The position numbers were made by a program, and so were the translations under genes. From positions 1 to 54,118 of the forward strand of contig JBGAPI010000037.1 of NCBI GenBank assembly GCA_044221335.1: a stretch of 54,118 bases of DNA, given 5' to 3'. Of the stretch, positions 17,083 to 26,040 are shown one piece after another. Under the pieces are notes generated by a model. That model did no database searches. It worked only from the letters and a program-made list of their open reading frames with translations, and was not told the origin of the DNA. The number at the start of each line of letters is the position of its first letter. The first letter of the stretch is position 1. The stretch is from JBGAPI01 sp044221335 (lineage in GTDB: Bacteria; Pseudomonadota; Gammaproteobacteria; Xanthomonadales; Ahniellaceae).

Positions 17083-18372
17083 ATGAGCCGCCTGCACACT
17101 CCGCTGCTGAAGCTGTTCCTGCTGGGCCTCCTCTCGATCCTGCTGCTGATTCCGCTGATCCGGATCAGCATCCTGGTCGGCGAGCGCAGCGCCCGCGCGA
17201 TCGCGGCCCAGGACGAGATCGCGGGGCAATGGGGCAACGTGCAGATGCTGGCGCCGGCCTACCTCACGATGGACGTCGACCAGCGCCCGAGCCGGGACGG
17301 GCTGTTCCCGACCGCGGTCAGTCACGCGCAGTTGCCGTCGCGCATCAAGGTGGACGCGGGCATCGCGCCCCAGGTCCTGCATCGCGGGATGTTCCAGCTG
17401 CCGGTCTACGTCGCGGCACTGACGGTCGATGCGGAATTCAGCGCCGCCGACGTCGCCGCGCTGCGTGCGCTCGGCGACACCCATCCGCTGCGCCTCGCGA
17501 TCGGCATCGCCGACGTGCGCGGCCTGCGCGGACTGCCGGAACTGTCCATCGATGGCGTGCCGGCGACCGCCACCACCGGCCAGGGCAGCCTGCCGGGACT
17601 CTCCGCGCTCGAGGTCGAACTCGACGCGGCGAAGGTCGCCCAGGGATTCAAGCTGCACTACAAGCTCGACCTCGCCGGCGTCGCCGCGCTGAGGATGCTG
17701 CCGCTCGCACGCGTCTCCGATGCGGCGATGACGAGCCCGTGGCCGCATCCCTCGTTCGACGGCGGCTTCCTGCCGAGCGATCGCGAGGTCGGTGCGGAGG
17801 GCTTCCGCGCGCGCTGGCAGGTGATCGACCTCAACCGCCGCTATCCGCAGCAGTTCGCATTGAACGAGATCGGCCTCGACACGCTGCAGTCCTCGACCTT
17901 CGGCGTCAGCCTGTACCAGCCGGCCGGCGTCTACCAGCAGAACGAGCGCAGCGGCAAATACGCCTTCCTGATGATCGCACTGGTATTCAACGCCCTGTTC
18001 CTGTTCGAAGTGCTGCTGGGGCTGCAGCTGCACCCGATCCAGTACGCGCTGATCGGCACCGGACTGGTGCTGTTCCAGCTGATGGAACTGGCATTGTCCG
18101 AGCACCTCGGCTTCGCGCCGGCCTACATCGTCGCCGCGGCCGCGTCGGTACTGCTGATCGGTGCCTATGCCCGGGCGGTGCTCGGTGACCTGAGGCGGGC
18201 GCTGCTGCTGGCGATGCTGCAGGGGGCGGCCTACGCGATGTTCTTCTTCCTGATCCGCTCCGAGGATTACGCGCTCCTGATGGGCGCGACGACCCTGTTC
18301 GTGCTGCTGGCGGTGGTGATGTACCTGACGCGGAGGATCGACTGGAGTCGCATCGGTGCGGCGCCGGCGTAG
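17083..18372 (+). CDS. creD: CreD-like inner-membrane protein
   Basis: A 429-residue CreD family protein: an N-terminal transmembrane helix (KLFLLGLLSILLLIPLIRISILVGER, about residues 9-34), a long periplasmic domain (35-295) and five or so C-terminal helices (ALVFNALFLFEVLLGLQ, LIGTGLVLFQLMELAL, IVAAAASVLLIGAYA and others). In E. coli and Stenotrophomonas CreD is a CreBC target linked to envelope stress and beta-lactam response. No creBC genes are adjacent, so it is an orphan here. Start ATG follows TGGAGCG. The TAG stop is the TAG of a GTAG repeat end. Confidence 0.93.
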   Translation: MSRLHTPLLKLFLLGLLSILLLIPLIRISILVGERSARAIAAQDEIAGQWGNVQMLAPAYLTMDVDQRPSRDGLFPTAVSHAQLPSRIKVDAGIAPQVLHRGMFQLPVYVAALTVDAEFSAADVAALRALGDTHPLRLAIGIADVRGLRGLPELSIDGVPATATTGQGSLPGLSALEVELDAAKVAQGFKLHYKLDLAGVAALRMLPLARVSDAAMTSPWPHPSFDGGFLPSDREVGAEGFRARWQVIDLNRRYPQQFALNEIGLDTLQSSTFGVSLYQPAGVYQQNERSGKYAFLMIALVFNALFLFEVLLGLQLHPIQYALIGTGLVLFQLMELALSEHLGFAPAYIVAAAASVLLIGAYARAVLGDLRRALLLAMLQGAAYAMFFFLIRSEDYALLMGATTLFVLLAVVMYLTRRIDWSRIGAAPA

Positions 18373-18548
18373 GGCGGGCAATGCCCGCCATGGCGAGGCG
18401 CGTCGGCGAGGCCCGCACGACGGGACGTTGAGGCGACGGCGGCCAGTGGCCGCCCTACGTAGGGCGGGCAATGCCCGCCATCGCGAGGCGCGTCGGCGAG
18501 GCCCGCACGACGGGACGTTGAGGCGACGGCGGCCAGTGGCCGCCCTAC
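18369..18548. repeat. Two tandem 90-bp BIME-like units with GTAG/CTAC ends
   Basis: Copy 1 (18369-18458) and copy 2 (18459-18548) differ at one position (18392 G, 18482 C). Each starts with GTAG followed by a hairpin GGCGGGCAATGCCCGCC and ends with hairpin GGCGGCCAGTGGCCGCC followed by CTAC. This is two REP sequences facing each other. A GTAG tetranucleotide at the hairpin foot is the hallmark of REPs served by REP-associated tyrosine transposases. The creD stop codon lies in the first GTAG. No transposase of that type is present in the window. Confidence 0.85.
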
Positions 18549-18550
18549 GG

Positions 18551-18865
18551 TCAGCGACAACCGCGACTGTCGTGGGCTTCGCGAGCGATGGCGGCCGAGG
18601 CCCGGTCGAGGCGCCGCTCGAGGTCATAGCGCTCGCCACGCGACAGGCCGTCGCCGGTGCTGCGGTAGAACGCCTCGCGCCGGGCGATGGCGTTCTCGCG
18701 GGCGGTCAGTCGCGCCGCCTCGTGGCGATTGATGCAGCCGTCGGCGACGCCGCGTGCGATGCGGCCACGCTGCCAGGCCTCGCGCGAGTCGATGCTGGCG
18801 GCCGAGGCGAACGAGCTGACGGTCAGCGCGAACGCGGCGACGGTGGAAAGGATGAGCGATTTCAT
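18551..18865 (-). CDS. Small secreted basic protein, unknown
   Basis: A 104-residue protein with a clear signal peptide (MKSLILSTVAAFALTVSSFASA-A, cut near residue 22). The mature 82 residues are rich in Arg, Ala and Glu and predicted helical: EAWQRGRIARGVADGC, NRHEAARLTARENAI and ERYDLERRLDRASAAIA. Two cysteines (about residues 44 and 103) may pair. GGAG precedes the ATG. The pattern resembles small periplasmic proteins of Xanthomonads with a repeated INxHEAxRL element. Function unknown. Confidence 0.72.
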   Translation of the reverse strand: MKSLILSTVAAFALTVSSFASAASIDSREAWQRGRIARGVADGCINRHEAARLTARENAIARREAFYRSTGDGLSRGERYDLERRLDRASAAIAREAHDSRGCR

Positions 18866-18957
18866 GGGACGGCTCCGTGGTTGGCAACTGTCCGAAGCAA
18901 CGTCCCGTCCCGGCCGCTGTTGACCCGCCGCGCCATTGCGGTTCATCTGCGCCTCAG

Positions 18958-18987
18958 AAAAAAAGAGGGCGCCCGAAGGCGCCCTCG
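18958..18987 (-). terminator. Intrinsic terminator of the P-domain protein gene
   Basis: On the minus strand, GAGGGCGCC-TTCG-GGCGCCCTC (18966-18987) is followed by eight Ts (complement of 18958-18965). A 9-bp GC stem with a UUCG-type loop and U-run, 21 bases after the stop at 19009: a textbook rho-independent terminator. Confidence 0.92.
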
Positions 18988-19008
18988 TGAATCGCTCGGA
19001 ACGACCGC

Positions 19009-22000
19009 TTATTCGAAGCCGTCGCCGAACAGGTTGATGGCGCGGACATCGACCGAAATGCTCGCGGTCCCGCTGCGGCCCTGGCTGTCGCCGATGGTCG
19101 CCGGCAGGCTGACCACGCCGACCGGAGTCGCCGCGTCGACCGTCGTCGCGAGGGTGAACACGTTGTCGCCCGCCACCTGGTCGCCAAACGCGCCGTCGTC
19201 ATGCAGCGTCTGGCCGGTGCTGCCGCCGATCGCGGTCGTATCGACCGTCACGGTGAGGCCGGTGCTGGCCGGATTGCTGCCGGGCGAGACCGACACCTGC
19301 AGCACGACGGCGCTTCCCGGGAAGGCCACGGTGGGCGTCGACACGCCGATGCCGCTCGGATTGCCCGGGACCGGGACGTTGAGCGCGATCGCCGTCGAGG
19401 CCGAGCGGCCCTGGCCGTCGGTCACGCTGACCGGCAGGACCTTCGGTCCGGTGGCGGTCGCGGCGCCGACCGTGGCGAGGAACGAGTAGATGCCGTCGCC
19501 GCCGGTCACGTCGCCGTTGCTGCCGTCGTCGAACAGCGCCTGCGACGCGCTGCCGCCGATCGAGCTCAGGTCGACCGTCGCCGCAAGGCCGCTGCTCGCC
19601 GGGTTGCTGCCGCCGGTGACGGTCACCGCCAGGAGGCTGGTGGCGCCGGCCGCGGCCGAGTTCGGCGTCGCGGTGCCGCTGGCCGTCGGCGCGGTCGGCG
19701 TCAGCACGGTCAGGTTGATCGCCGCAGTGCTGCTGCGCGTCTGCGCATCGCTCACGGTCGCCGTCAGGCTCTTCGCGCCGGGGCTCACGTTCAGCGGAAG
19801 GGTCGCCGTGTAGGAGAAGGTGCCGTCACCGGCGGTGACGTCGCCCTGCGTGCCGTTGTCGACAAAGGCCTGGCTGCTGGAACCACCGATCGCGGACAGG
19901 TTGGCACTGACCGCGATGCCGGTGCTCGCCGGATTCTGGCCGCTGGTGGTGGCCACCGTGAGCAGTGTGTTGCCGGTCACCGCGACCGAGGACGGCGCCG
20001 CCGCACCAACGCCGGTGGGCGCCAGTACCGGTACGGAGCACTGCGGCGAGGTGGTGGTGTAGCCGTTGATGGTCAGCGTCACGCAATCGATCGTGCCGCC
20101 GTCGCCGGCGAAGCTGTCGGTGGCACGCAGCGTCCAGGTGCCGTTGGCGCTGGCGCCTGCCTTGCCGACGAAGACCGACAGCGGCGTTTCCGGGCGGAAG
20201 CTGGCGACGAACGGGGCCGGCACCGGGGGGCTGGTGGTCACGCTGATCACGGCGATCGAATTGGCAGCAGCGTCGTCGAACACCGTGGCGTTCGCCGCGG
20301 TGGCGGGGCAGGTGCCGTTGCCGAAATTGACGGCGGCGCCGCCGCGGCCGTCGGACAGCACGGCAGTCGAGCCGTCCGGACCGATCAGGGTGAGCGTCAG
20401 GTCGCCGACGAAGCTGTGGGTGATCTTCACCGCCGCGGTGACCTTCGAGATCGCCGTGGTCAGGCCGGACACCGGAATCGCGAGGTTGACGGTGTTCGGT
20501 CCCACGGAGTCGATCGTGACCGGTCCCGACTGCGGAACGGTCGTCTGCACGGCCGCCGAGGCGGTGCCCGTCGGTACCGTGAAGCTGGTGGCGACAGGGC
20601 CCTGGGCGGTCGCGACCGCGAGGTTGAAGTTGATCGGCGTGCCGAGCGCGAGCGCGGCACTGGTGCTGAACCCGAACGGGGTGGCGTTGGTCGACGTTCC
20701 CTGGCCGGGAATATTGGCGAAGGCCGAGGTGCCCTGGGTGACGGTCACCGCCGGATTCGTCGTCGACAGCGTCGCCGAGACGCCGGTCGCCGTGGCGAAG
20801 CCGGTGTTCTTCAGCGCGACGTCGGTCAACAGGCACTCGTCGGCATCGACGGTGCCGTTGCCGTTGTTGCCGGTGCCGCTCGCGCGCAGCGTGTTGCTGG
20901 CGAACTGCACCTGCGTGAGCGGCGGCAGCGCGATGTTGCGCACCAGGTTGCCGTTGCTGGTCACGGTCGACGCGGCGCCACTGGTGGTGGTGTAGCCCGC
21001 ACGCGATGCGGCCGGGGTGTAGCTGCCCGGGCGCAGGCCGATGTTGTAGAAGCCGCCCGCATCCGTGATCGCGGTGATGCCGTTGCCGAACACCACGGTC
21101 GCGCCGGCGACACCCGCGGCCGTCGCCGCATCGGTCACCTTGCCGGAGACGAAGCCGTTGGCGGCAGGCGCCGCGCAGCTCGGGTACTTGAAGCTGCCGA
21201 TCCGGGTCTGCCAGCAGACCGAGCCGGCGCCGGAGGCGGCGCTCGCGCCGCAGGGGGTCGGGTTGTTGTAGTACTCGGTCGTGAACCAGAAGGTGCACTC
21301 GTCGACCGGGTCGACGTTCATCGAGCTGTAGTCACCCCAGCGATTGGAGGTGGTGCGCTGGGTACCGGTGCCCGCGACCATGGTCGCTTCGCCCTGGGCG
21401 AAGGTTCCGAGCGGATCCGTCGCCAGGCGGCCGGCATAGCGGACCTGCGGGAACACGGCCGCGCTCGACGCGCTGAAGCCCAGCGCGACATTGCCGTCCT
21501 TGTCCTGCGCCACGCTGCCCATCCAGGCGTTGGCACCGTCGGCCGCGCCATAGGACAGCTGGTCCTGCAGGACCCAGGAACCACTGCCGGCTGGCGTGCG
21601 GCGCAACTCGTAGTAGCGCGGCGCGGCAAGATAGGGCGTGGCCGCACTGGTCGAGCCGATGTTGACCGTATGGTTCATCAGCACCGATTCGTAGCTGCCG
21701 AAGTTGCGGTACTGGATGCGATTCAGCATGCGGTCGCCGATCGAATCGAGATTGTTGGTCGCGGTCGACGGCGGCGGCTGCGGCACGTCCCGGCGGCCGG
21801 TGGGGTTCAGCGTGTTGAAGTCGGCGACGGTGATCGGCGCCTGCTCGACGAAAGTGCTGTTCGCCGGCGTGGTGAAGTCCGCCGTGAAGTTGAACAGCCG
21901 CAGCGAGTCGTTCGGGGCGCCGGTATTCGCGTTGTCGGAGTAGCCGACGAACAGGTTGGGACTTCCGGCCGGCGCGGGGCCGCCGTCGTTGTCGGACGGC

Positions 22001-22977
22001 AGGACGCCGAACAGGCTCGGGTCGAGGGCGGCGAGATCGAAGTACTGGTAGGTCGCGGTCGGATCACCGACCAGCATCTTCGTGCGGTCGAAGGCGAATA
22101 CACCCTCGCCGACATACAGCGTGCCGCCGACGTTGAACTGGTGGTCGGCCATGAAGTAGGCGTTCGGCCACACCCCGAAATGCGGGTAGTCGTTCAGGGC
22201 GTTCTTCGGCATCACGAAGTCGTACACGTAGTACGAACCGGTCGGGTCGCCGGTCTTCGAGATCGCGATGCACTGGTGGAAGGGTCCGACTCGCTGGCCG
22301 CTCACCGACGGGATGGCGAACTGGCTGATCATCCAGCGGTCGGCCATCTGGTCGTAGAGCACGATCGGGTCGCCGTTGTCCTGGGTCGCGCAGAAGCTCT
22401 GGCCCAGCGACGCGAACAGCTGGCTCATCTTGAACGGCGAGGTCAGCGGTGCGCCGGACTTCGAGAACACCCGGGTCACGATGTTGACGGACTGCACGTA
22501 ATGGTTCGGTCCGACATCGCCGTTGGTGTCCGGCGGGCTGAACAGCGAGCCGCCGTTGATCAGCGCGCTGTCGAGGTTCGAGATGCCCTCGAACGACGTC
22601 GATGCCGGCATCGCGTTGATCAGCTTGTTGCCGCGGTACAGGGCGCCGTCCTTGACCGGGCGCCGGTACAGCGACTTGTGGAGCGGGCTCGGCAGTTCGT
22701 CCTCGTCCGGGGCGAGATTGAGGATTTCGCCGATGATGAATTCGCTGCCGTTCCAGATCGGGGTCTCGAGGCTGCGCACCGTGCGCGATTCCGCGAACAT
22801 GGCCGCCTGCGTGGACTGCGCGCCGACCAGCTGGATGGTCTTCGCCTTCGGTTGCGGCAGGTAGACCGGCTTGCGCGATTCGGCGTCCGCATCGGCACCG
22901 AATGCCGGCGCGGATATTCCAGCGACAGTGGTAAGGAGCAGGGCCGCGGACGCGACCCCTCGTCGTACATCAGCCAT
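19009..22977 (-). CDS. Large secreted protein: P-domain, CarboxypepD_reg-like domain, three repeats, DGFE tail
   Basis: A 1322-residue exported protein. The signal peptide ends near AFG-A (residue 28). The N-terminal half (30-600) contains NGDVGPNHYVQSVN and DRWMISQFAIPS, a pattern of secreted proteins of unknown function. A carboxypeptidase-regulatory-like domain lies near 607-680 (GKVTDAATAAGVAGATVVFG). A proprotein-convertase P-domain lies near 820-970 (ITHSFVGDLTLTLIGPDG, GTWTLRATDSFAGDGG). Three related repeats of about 105 residues follow (980-1310), each with NPAS(T/S)G, S(A/S)IGG and DxG..GD..AGD. It ends INLFGDGFE. No protease catalytic site is visible. It may be a surface or outer-membrane-exported adhesin. 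Confidence 0.85.
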   Translation of the reverse strand: MADVRRGVASAALLLTTVAGISAPAFGADADAESRKPVYLPQPKAKTIQLVGAQSTQAAMFAESRTVRSLETPIWNGSEFIIGEILNLAPDEDELPSPLHKSLYRRPVKDGALYRGNKLINAMPASTSFEGISNLDSALINGGSLFSPPDTNGDVGPNHYVQSVNIVTRVFSKSGAPLTSPFKMSQLFASLGQSFCATQDNGDPIVLYDQMADRWMISQFAIPSVSGQRVGPFHQCIAISKTGDPTGSYYVYDFVMPKNALNDYPHFGVWPNAYFMADHQFNVGGTLYVGEGVFAFDRTKMLVGDPTATYQYFDLAALDPSLFGVLPSDNDGGPAPAGSPNLFVGYSDNANTGAPNDSLRLFNFTADFTTPANSTFVEQAPITVADFNTLNPTGRRDVPQPPPSTATNNLDSIGDRMLNRIQYRNFGSYESVLMNHTVNIGSTSAATPYLAAPRYYELRRTPAGSGSWVLQDQLSYGAADGANAWMGSVAQDKDGNVALGFSASSAAVFPQVRYAGRLATDPLGTFAQGEATMVAGTGTQRTTSNRWGDYSSMNVDPVDECTFWFTTEYYNNPTPCGASAASGAGSVCWQTRIGSFKYPSCAAPAANGFVSGKVTDAATAAGVAGATVVFGNGITAITDAGGFYNIGLRPGSYTPAASRAGYTTTSGAASTVTSNGNLVRNIALPPLTQVQFASNTLRASGTGNNGNGTVDADECLLTDVALKNTGFATATGVSATLSTTNPAVTVTQGTSAFANIPGQGTSTNATPFGFSTSAALALGTPINFNLAVATAQGPVATSFTVPTGTASAAVQTTVPQSGPVTIDSVGPNTVNLAIPVSGLTTAISKVTAAVKITHSFVGDLTLTLIGPDGSTAVLSDGRGGAAVNFGNGTCPATAANATVFDDAAANSIAVISVTTSPPVPAPFVASFRPETPLSVFVGKAGASANGTWTLRATDSFAGDGGTIDCVTLTINGYTTTSPQCSVPVLAPTGVGAAAPSSVAVTGNTLLTVATTSGQNPASTGIAVSANLSAIGGSSSQAFVDNGTQGDVTAGDGTFSYTATLPLNVSPGAKSLTATVSDAQTRSSTAAINLTVLTPTAPTASGTATPNSAAAGATSLLAVTVTGGSNPASSGLAATVDLSSIGGSASQALFDDGSNGDVTGGDGIYSFLATVGAATATGPKVLPVSVTDGQGRSASTAIALNVPVPGNPSGIGVSTPTVAFPGSAVVLQVSVSPGSNPASTGLTVTVDTTAIGGSTGQTLHDDGAFGDQVAGDNVFTLATTVDAATPVGVVSLPATIGDSQGRSGTASISVDVRAINLFGDGFE

Positions 22978-23278
22978 GGCCGTTCCTCATTGCTCGTGAG
23001 ACACGCCCAGTCGGCGAAACGGCCGTCCCGGTCCAAAGGATGAGTCGGCAGTCCGCCCCTGGGAGGAACCGGAACGCTATTGCTCCGGTAACGATTCGTC
23101 AATCCGTGTCCGTTTGACTTTTGTGCAGTGCCGCAGGCGGAGGGGCCTCGCCGGTGTCGGCGACGCCGGACCGGTCGCGACCGCGGACGGTGCGGCTGGC
23201 AGGCCTTCCGAGCATCCGCCGGACCGCGCCGGACCGGTGATTGAAATGCGACCGGGAGGCTCGTCTGCCGTCGGTCTG
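22978..23278. promoter_or_regulatory. Intergenic region with weak candidate promoter
   Basis: 301 bases between two minus-strand genes. On the minus strand TTGACG (23097-23102) lies 17 bases before TAGCGT (23074-23079), a possible but weak sigma-70 promoter for the 19009-22977 gene. The rest is GC-rich with no ORF or RNA recognised. Confidence 0.35.
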
Positions 23279-25969
23279 CTAGGTCTCGGCGTCGAGCTCG
23301 GCGAGCTTGCCGCGGGCGTAGTCCGCTGCCTTCGCGGCCGGATTGAGCTCAAGGAAGCGCGCGTATGCCGCACGCGCCTCGGCGCGGCGGCCGCGGGCCA
23401 GTTCGGCGTCGGCAAGATTGAGCCAGGCAACCGCGCGGCCGACGTCGATGGCGAGCGTGCGGCGGTACCACGCGACCGCGTCGTCGAGCTGGCCGAGGCG
23501 GAAATACATGAATCCGACGTTGTTGGCGGCGAGCGCATAGTTCGGGTCGAGCGAGGTGGCGGCGAGGAACTCGGTCAGCGCCGCCGCATAGTCCCTGCCC
23601 CGGTACAGCGCATTGCCCTTCTCGTTGTGGTCGATCGCCGCCTGCACGGTGCCGACGCTGCGGGTGCCGGCCTCCGCGCCGCGATCGAGCGCCGCGAGCT
23701 GCGCTCGGGCCCTCGCCAGCTGCTCGGCCAGCGCATTGTTGCGCTGGCTCTTCGCCGCGATCTGCTTCTTCAGCTCGAGGAGTTCGTCGCCGAGCTTGCC
23801 GGCGTCGGCATCGAGCCGGCTTCCCAGCTCGCCGGCACCGGTCTCCTCGGGGGCCAGTTCGAAGAAGAACTCGCCGCCCTCGCTGCCCGGCAACGCGCCG
23901 AACGCCGGCGCCTGCCGCGACATCGACGACACGATCGGCCCCGAGAACGCGGCGAGCTCGGTCGCGGTAATCACGCCGTCGCCGTTGAGGTCGCCCTCGC
24001 CGCCGAGGGCGCGCAGCAGGGTCCAGGTGAAGATCGAGTGGCCGTTCGGGCCGCCGTCGGCGACCTGCTGGTCGGCGCCGCCGGCGGTCAGCATCTGCCG
24101 CGCCGGCCGACGCGAGATCTCGGCGAGGAAGTTGCCGTTGCCGCCGCCGCGGGTGAGCGCCAGGCCGCTGTAGCAGGAGTCCATCACGAACAGCACGTGC
24201 TTGGCCGGGATCGCCTCGGCGACGTCCTGCAGGTTGCTCATCGAGATCGCGGTGCCCTGCAGGTTCGCGAGGTCCGCGTCGACCGGCACGAGGTAGCCGA
24301 GGTCGCGACCGGAGGCGAGGTGCCGGGTCGCGCCGTGGCCGGCGTAGAACACCAGCACGCGGTCGTCGCGCGCGATCTTCCGCGGATCGGCCAGCGTGTC
24401 GCCGAGCAGGGTGAGGATGCGCTCGCGGGTCGCCTCGGCGTTCGACAGCCGCAACACGTGGTCGGCCTTGAAACCGTACTTGCCGATCAGCAGTTGCGCG
24501 ACGCCGTCGGCGTCGCGCGCGGCATAGGACAGCTTCGGCCAGTGCTCGTAGTCGTCGATGCCGATCACCACCGCCCAGCTCTCGCGGTAGGGGGCGACCG
24601 CCCCGGGGCCCGCCGCGGCCTCGCCGGCGGAGCGGTTCGCGATCAGCGTGGCATCGTCCGGCGGCACCTCGAAGTCGCTGCCATTCCAGCGCGCGAACTT
24701 GTAGCCGCGTTCCTTCAGCGTGTCGATCACCGTCGGCAGCGCGTCGATCGCGCGGTCGTGGATGTCGTGGAACAGGATGATGCCGCGGCCCTGGCGATCG
24801 GTCTCGTCGATCACCCGCTGCGCGACCGAGGCGGCGACCGGATCGGCCCAGTCCTCCGAGTCGATGTTCCACTGGATCGAGCGCAGGTTCTTCTCGCCGA
24901 GCATCGAGAGAATGTGGTTGGTGCGTGCGCCGTAGGGCGGCCGGAACAGCGGCGGCACCTTCGGGTCGACCTCGCGCAGGAGCTCCTCGGTGTGGTCGAT
25001 CTCGTCGTCCAGCGCCTTGTCGTCGAGCTTGGGGAGGTTGGCGTGGGTGAAGCTGTGGTTCGCGAGCGCGGAGCCTTGTGCCTCGATCCGGCGACTGATG
25101 TCGGCGCCCTTGTGGGTCTTCACCTTGCCGTCGGCGCCGACGCTGCCGATGTTCTGCCCGACCTCGAAGAACACGCCGGACAGCCCGTAGCGCGCGAGCA
25201 CCGCGAGCACACGGTCCGTGTAGCGCGGGTGCGGGCCGTCGTCGAAGGTGAGCAGCACGGTCTTCGGCGGCAGGCCGCGGCCGAAGGTCTCGAGCGCCGA
25301 CTCCGAAGGGCCGCCGCCGCGGGCGTCGGCCTCGTCGCCGAACTCGGCGGCGAACTCCTTCGCGATCGTCGCACTCGGATAGCCGGCGCGGACGAAGCTG
25401 AGATAGCTGTCCCAGGCCTCGCGCGTGGGCACGATCGCGCGGGTGCCGAGCGCCGCCATCACCTTCCGCATCTCGGCCTGGTAGCGGCCGTTGATCTCGG
25501 TCAGCGCCTGCGCATCGTCGGCCAGGCGCTTCGCGAGCGCAGCGCGCGCCGCTCCTTCCGGCAGCGCCGTCACGGCGTCCGCCAGATCGTCGACCAGTTC
25601 GCGGAAGGCCAGCCTGTCGGCGTCGTGCAGGCGCGGGTCGGACTCGACGTAGGCGAGCGTGCGCGCGAGCTCGTCGTCCCTTGCATCGCCGAGCTTCGCC
25701 GCGAGGCGTTCGGTCAGTCCCCGGCGCAGGTCCAGCTGACGATGGAACAGCAGTCGGCCGATGCGGCGCAGCTTCTCGGCCGCGGCCGCGTCGGGCGCGC
25801 GCGCCGCGGCATCGGCGATCGCGATGCCCTCGCGGAAGCGCTGCACCAGGGCCATCGCATCCTCTGGCGCATGCCCGGCCTTGGCATCGGTCGCCGGTGG
25901 CGTCGCGGCGCTCGCGATCGTCGCGCAGGACAGCAGGAGGGCGGCGAGGGCGGGGCGCAGAGTCTTCAT
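23279..25969 (-). CDS. Exported fusion: NodB polysaccharide deacetylase + caspase-like peptidase + EF-hand-like loop + TPR
   Basis: An 896-residue protein with signal peptide (cut near ASA-A, residue 21), then a helical region, then a complete carbohydrate esterase 4 domain: TFDDGPHP (about 240), NHSFTH (303), RPPYGAR (343), SEDWADP (about 376) and LFHDIHD (399). A peptidase C14 caspase-like domain follows: VIGIDDYEHW (466), His in YAGHG (541), Cys in DSCYSG (596). DLNGDGVIT (659) is an EF-hand-like loop. A coiled coil (about 706-760) precedes TPRs (776-896). All catalytic residues of both enzymes are present, so deacetylation of envelope glycan and cysteine protease activity are both predicted. 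The MFS gene lies 71 bases upstream on the same strand. Confidence 0.88.
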   Translation of the reverse strand: MKTLRPALAALLLSCATIASAATPPATDAKAGHAPEDAMALVQRFREGIAIADAAARAPDAAAAEKLRRIGRLLFHRQLDLRRGLTERLAAKLGDARDDELARTLAYVESDPRLHDADRLAFRELVDDLADAVTALPEGAARAALAKRLADDAQALTEINGRYQAEMRKVMAALGTRAIVPTREAWDSYLSFVRAGYPSATIAKEFAAEFGDEADARGGGPSESALETFGRGLPPKTVLLTFDDGPHPRYTDRVLAVLARYGLSGVFFEVGQNIGSVGADGKVKTHKGADISRRIEAQGSALANHSFTHANLPKLDDKALDDEIDHTEELLREVDPKVPPLFRPPYGARTNHILSMLGEKNLRSIQWNIDSEDWADPVAASVAQRVIDETDRQGRGIILFHDIHDRAIDALPTVIDTLKERGYKFARWNGSDFEVPPDDATLIANRSAGEAAAGPGAVAPYRESWAVVIGIDDYEHWPKLSYAARDADGVAQLLIGKYGFKADHVLRLSNAEATRERILTLLGDTLADPRKIARDDRVLVFYAGHGATRHLASGRDLGYLVPVDADLANLQGTAISMSNLQDVAEAIPAKHVLFVMDSCYSGLALTRGGGNGNFLAEISRRPARQMLTAGGADQQVADGGPNGHSIFTWTLLRALGGEGDLNGDGVITATELAAFSGPIVSSMSRQAPAFGALPGSEGGEFFFELAPEETGAGELGSRLDADAGKLGDELLELKKQIAAKSQRNNALAEQLARARAQLAALDRGAEAGTRSVGTVQAAIDHNEKGNALYRGRDYAAALTEFLAATSLDPNYALAANNVGFMYFRLGQLDDAVAWYRRTLAIDVGRAVAWLNLADAELARGRRAEARAAYARFLELNPAAKAADYARGKLAELDAET

Positions 25970-26040
25970 CGGCCAAGCATCCGACGAGTCGCCGCCGCGC
26001 GGCAAGCGGATTGCCGCGCCGTCATTCTCCCGGGACGTGC

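Noticed and set aside
19201..23043. A 1280-codon frame antisense to the P-domain protein
   Set aside because: Arg/Gly/Ala-rich low-complexity with no motifs; the opposite frame has a signal peptide, recognised domains and its own terminator.
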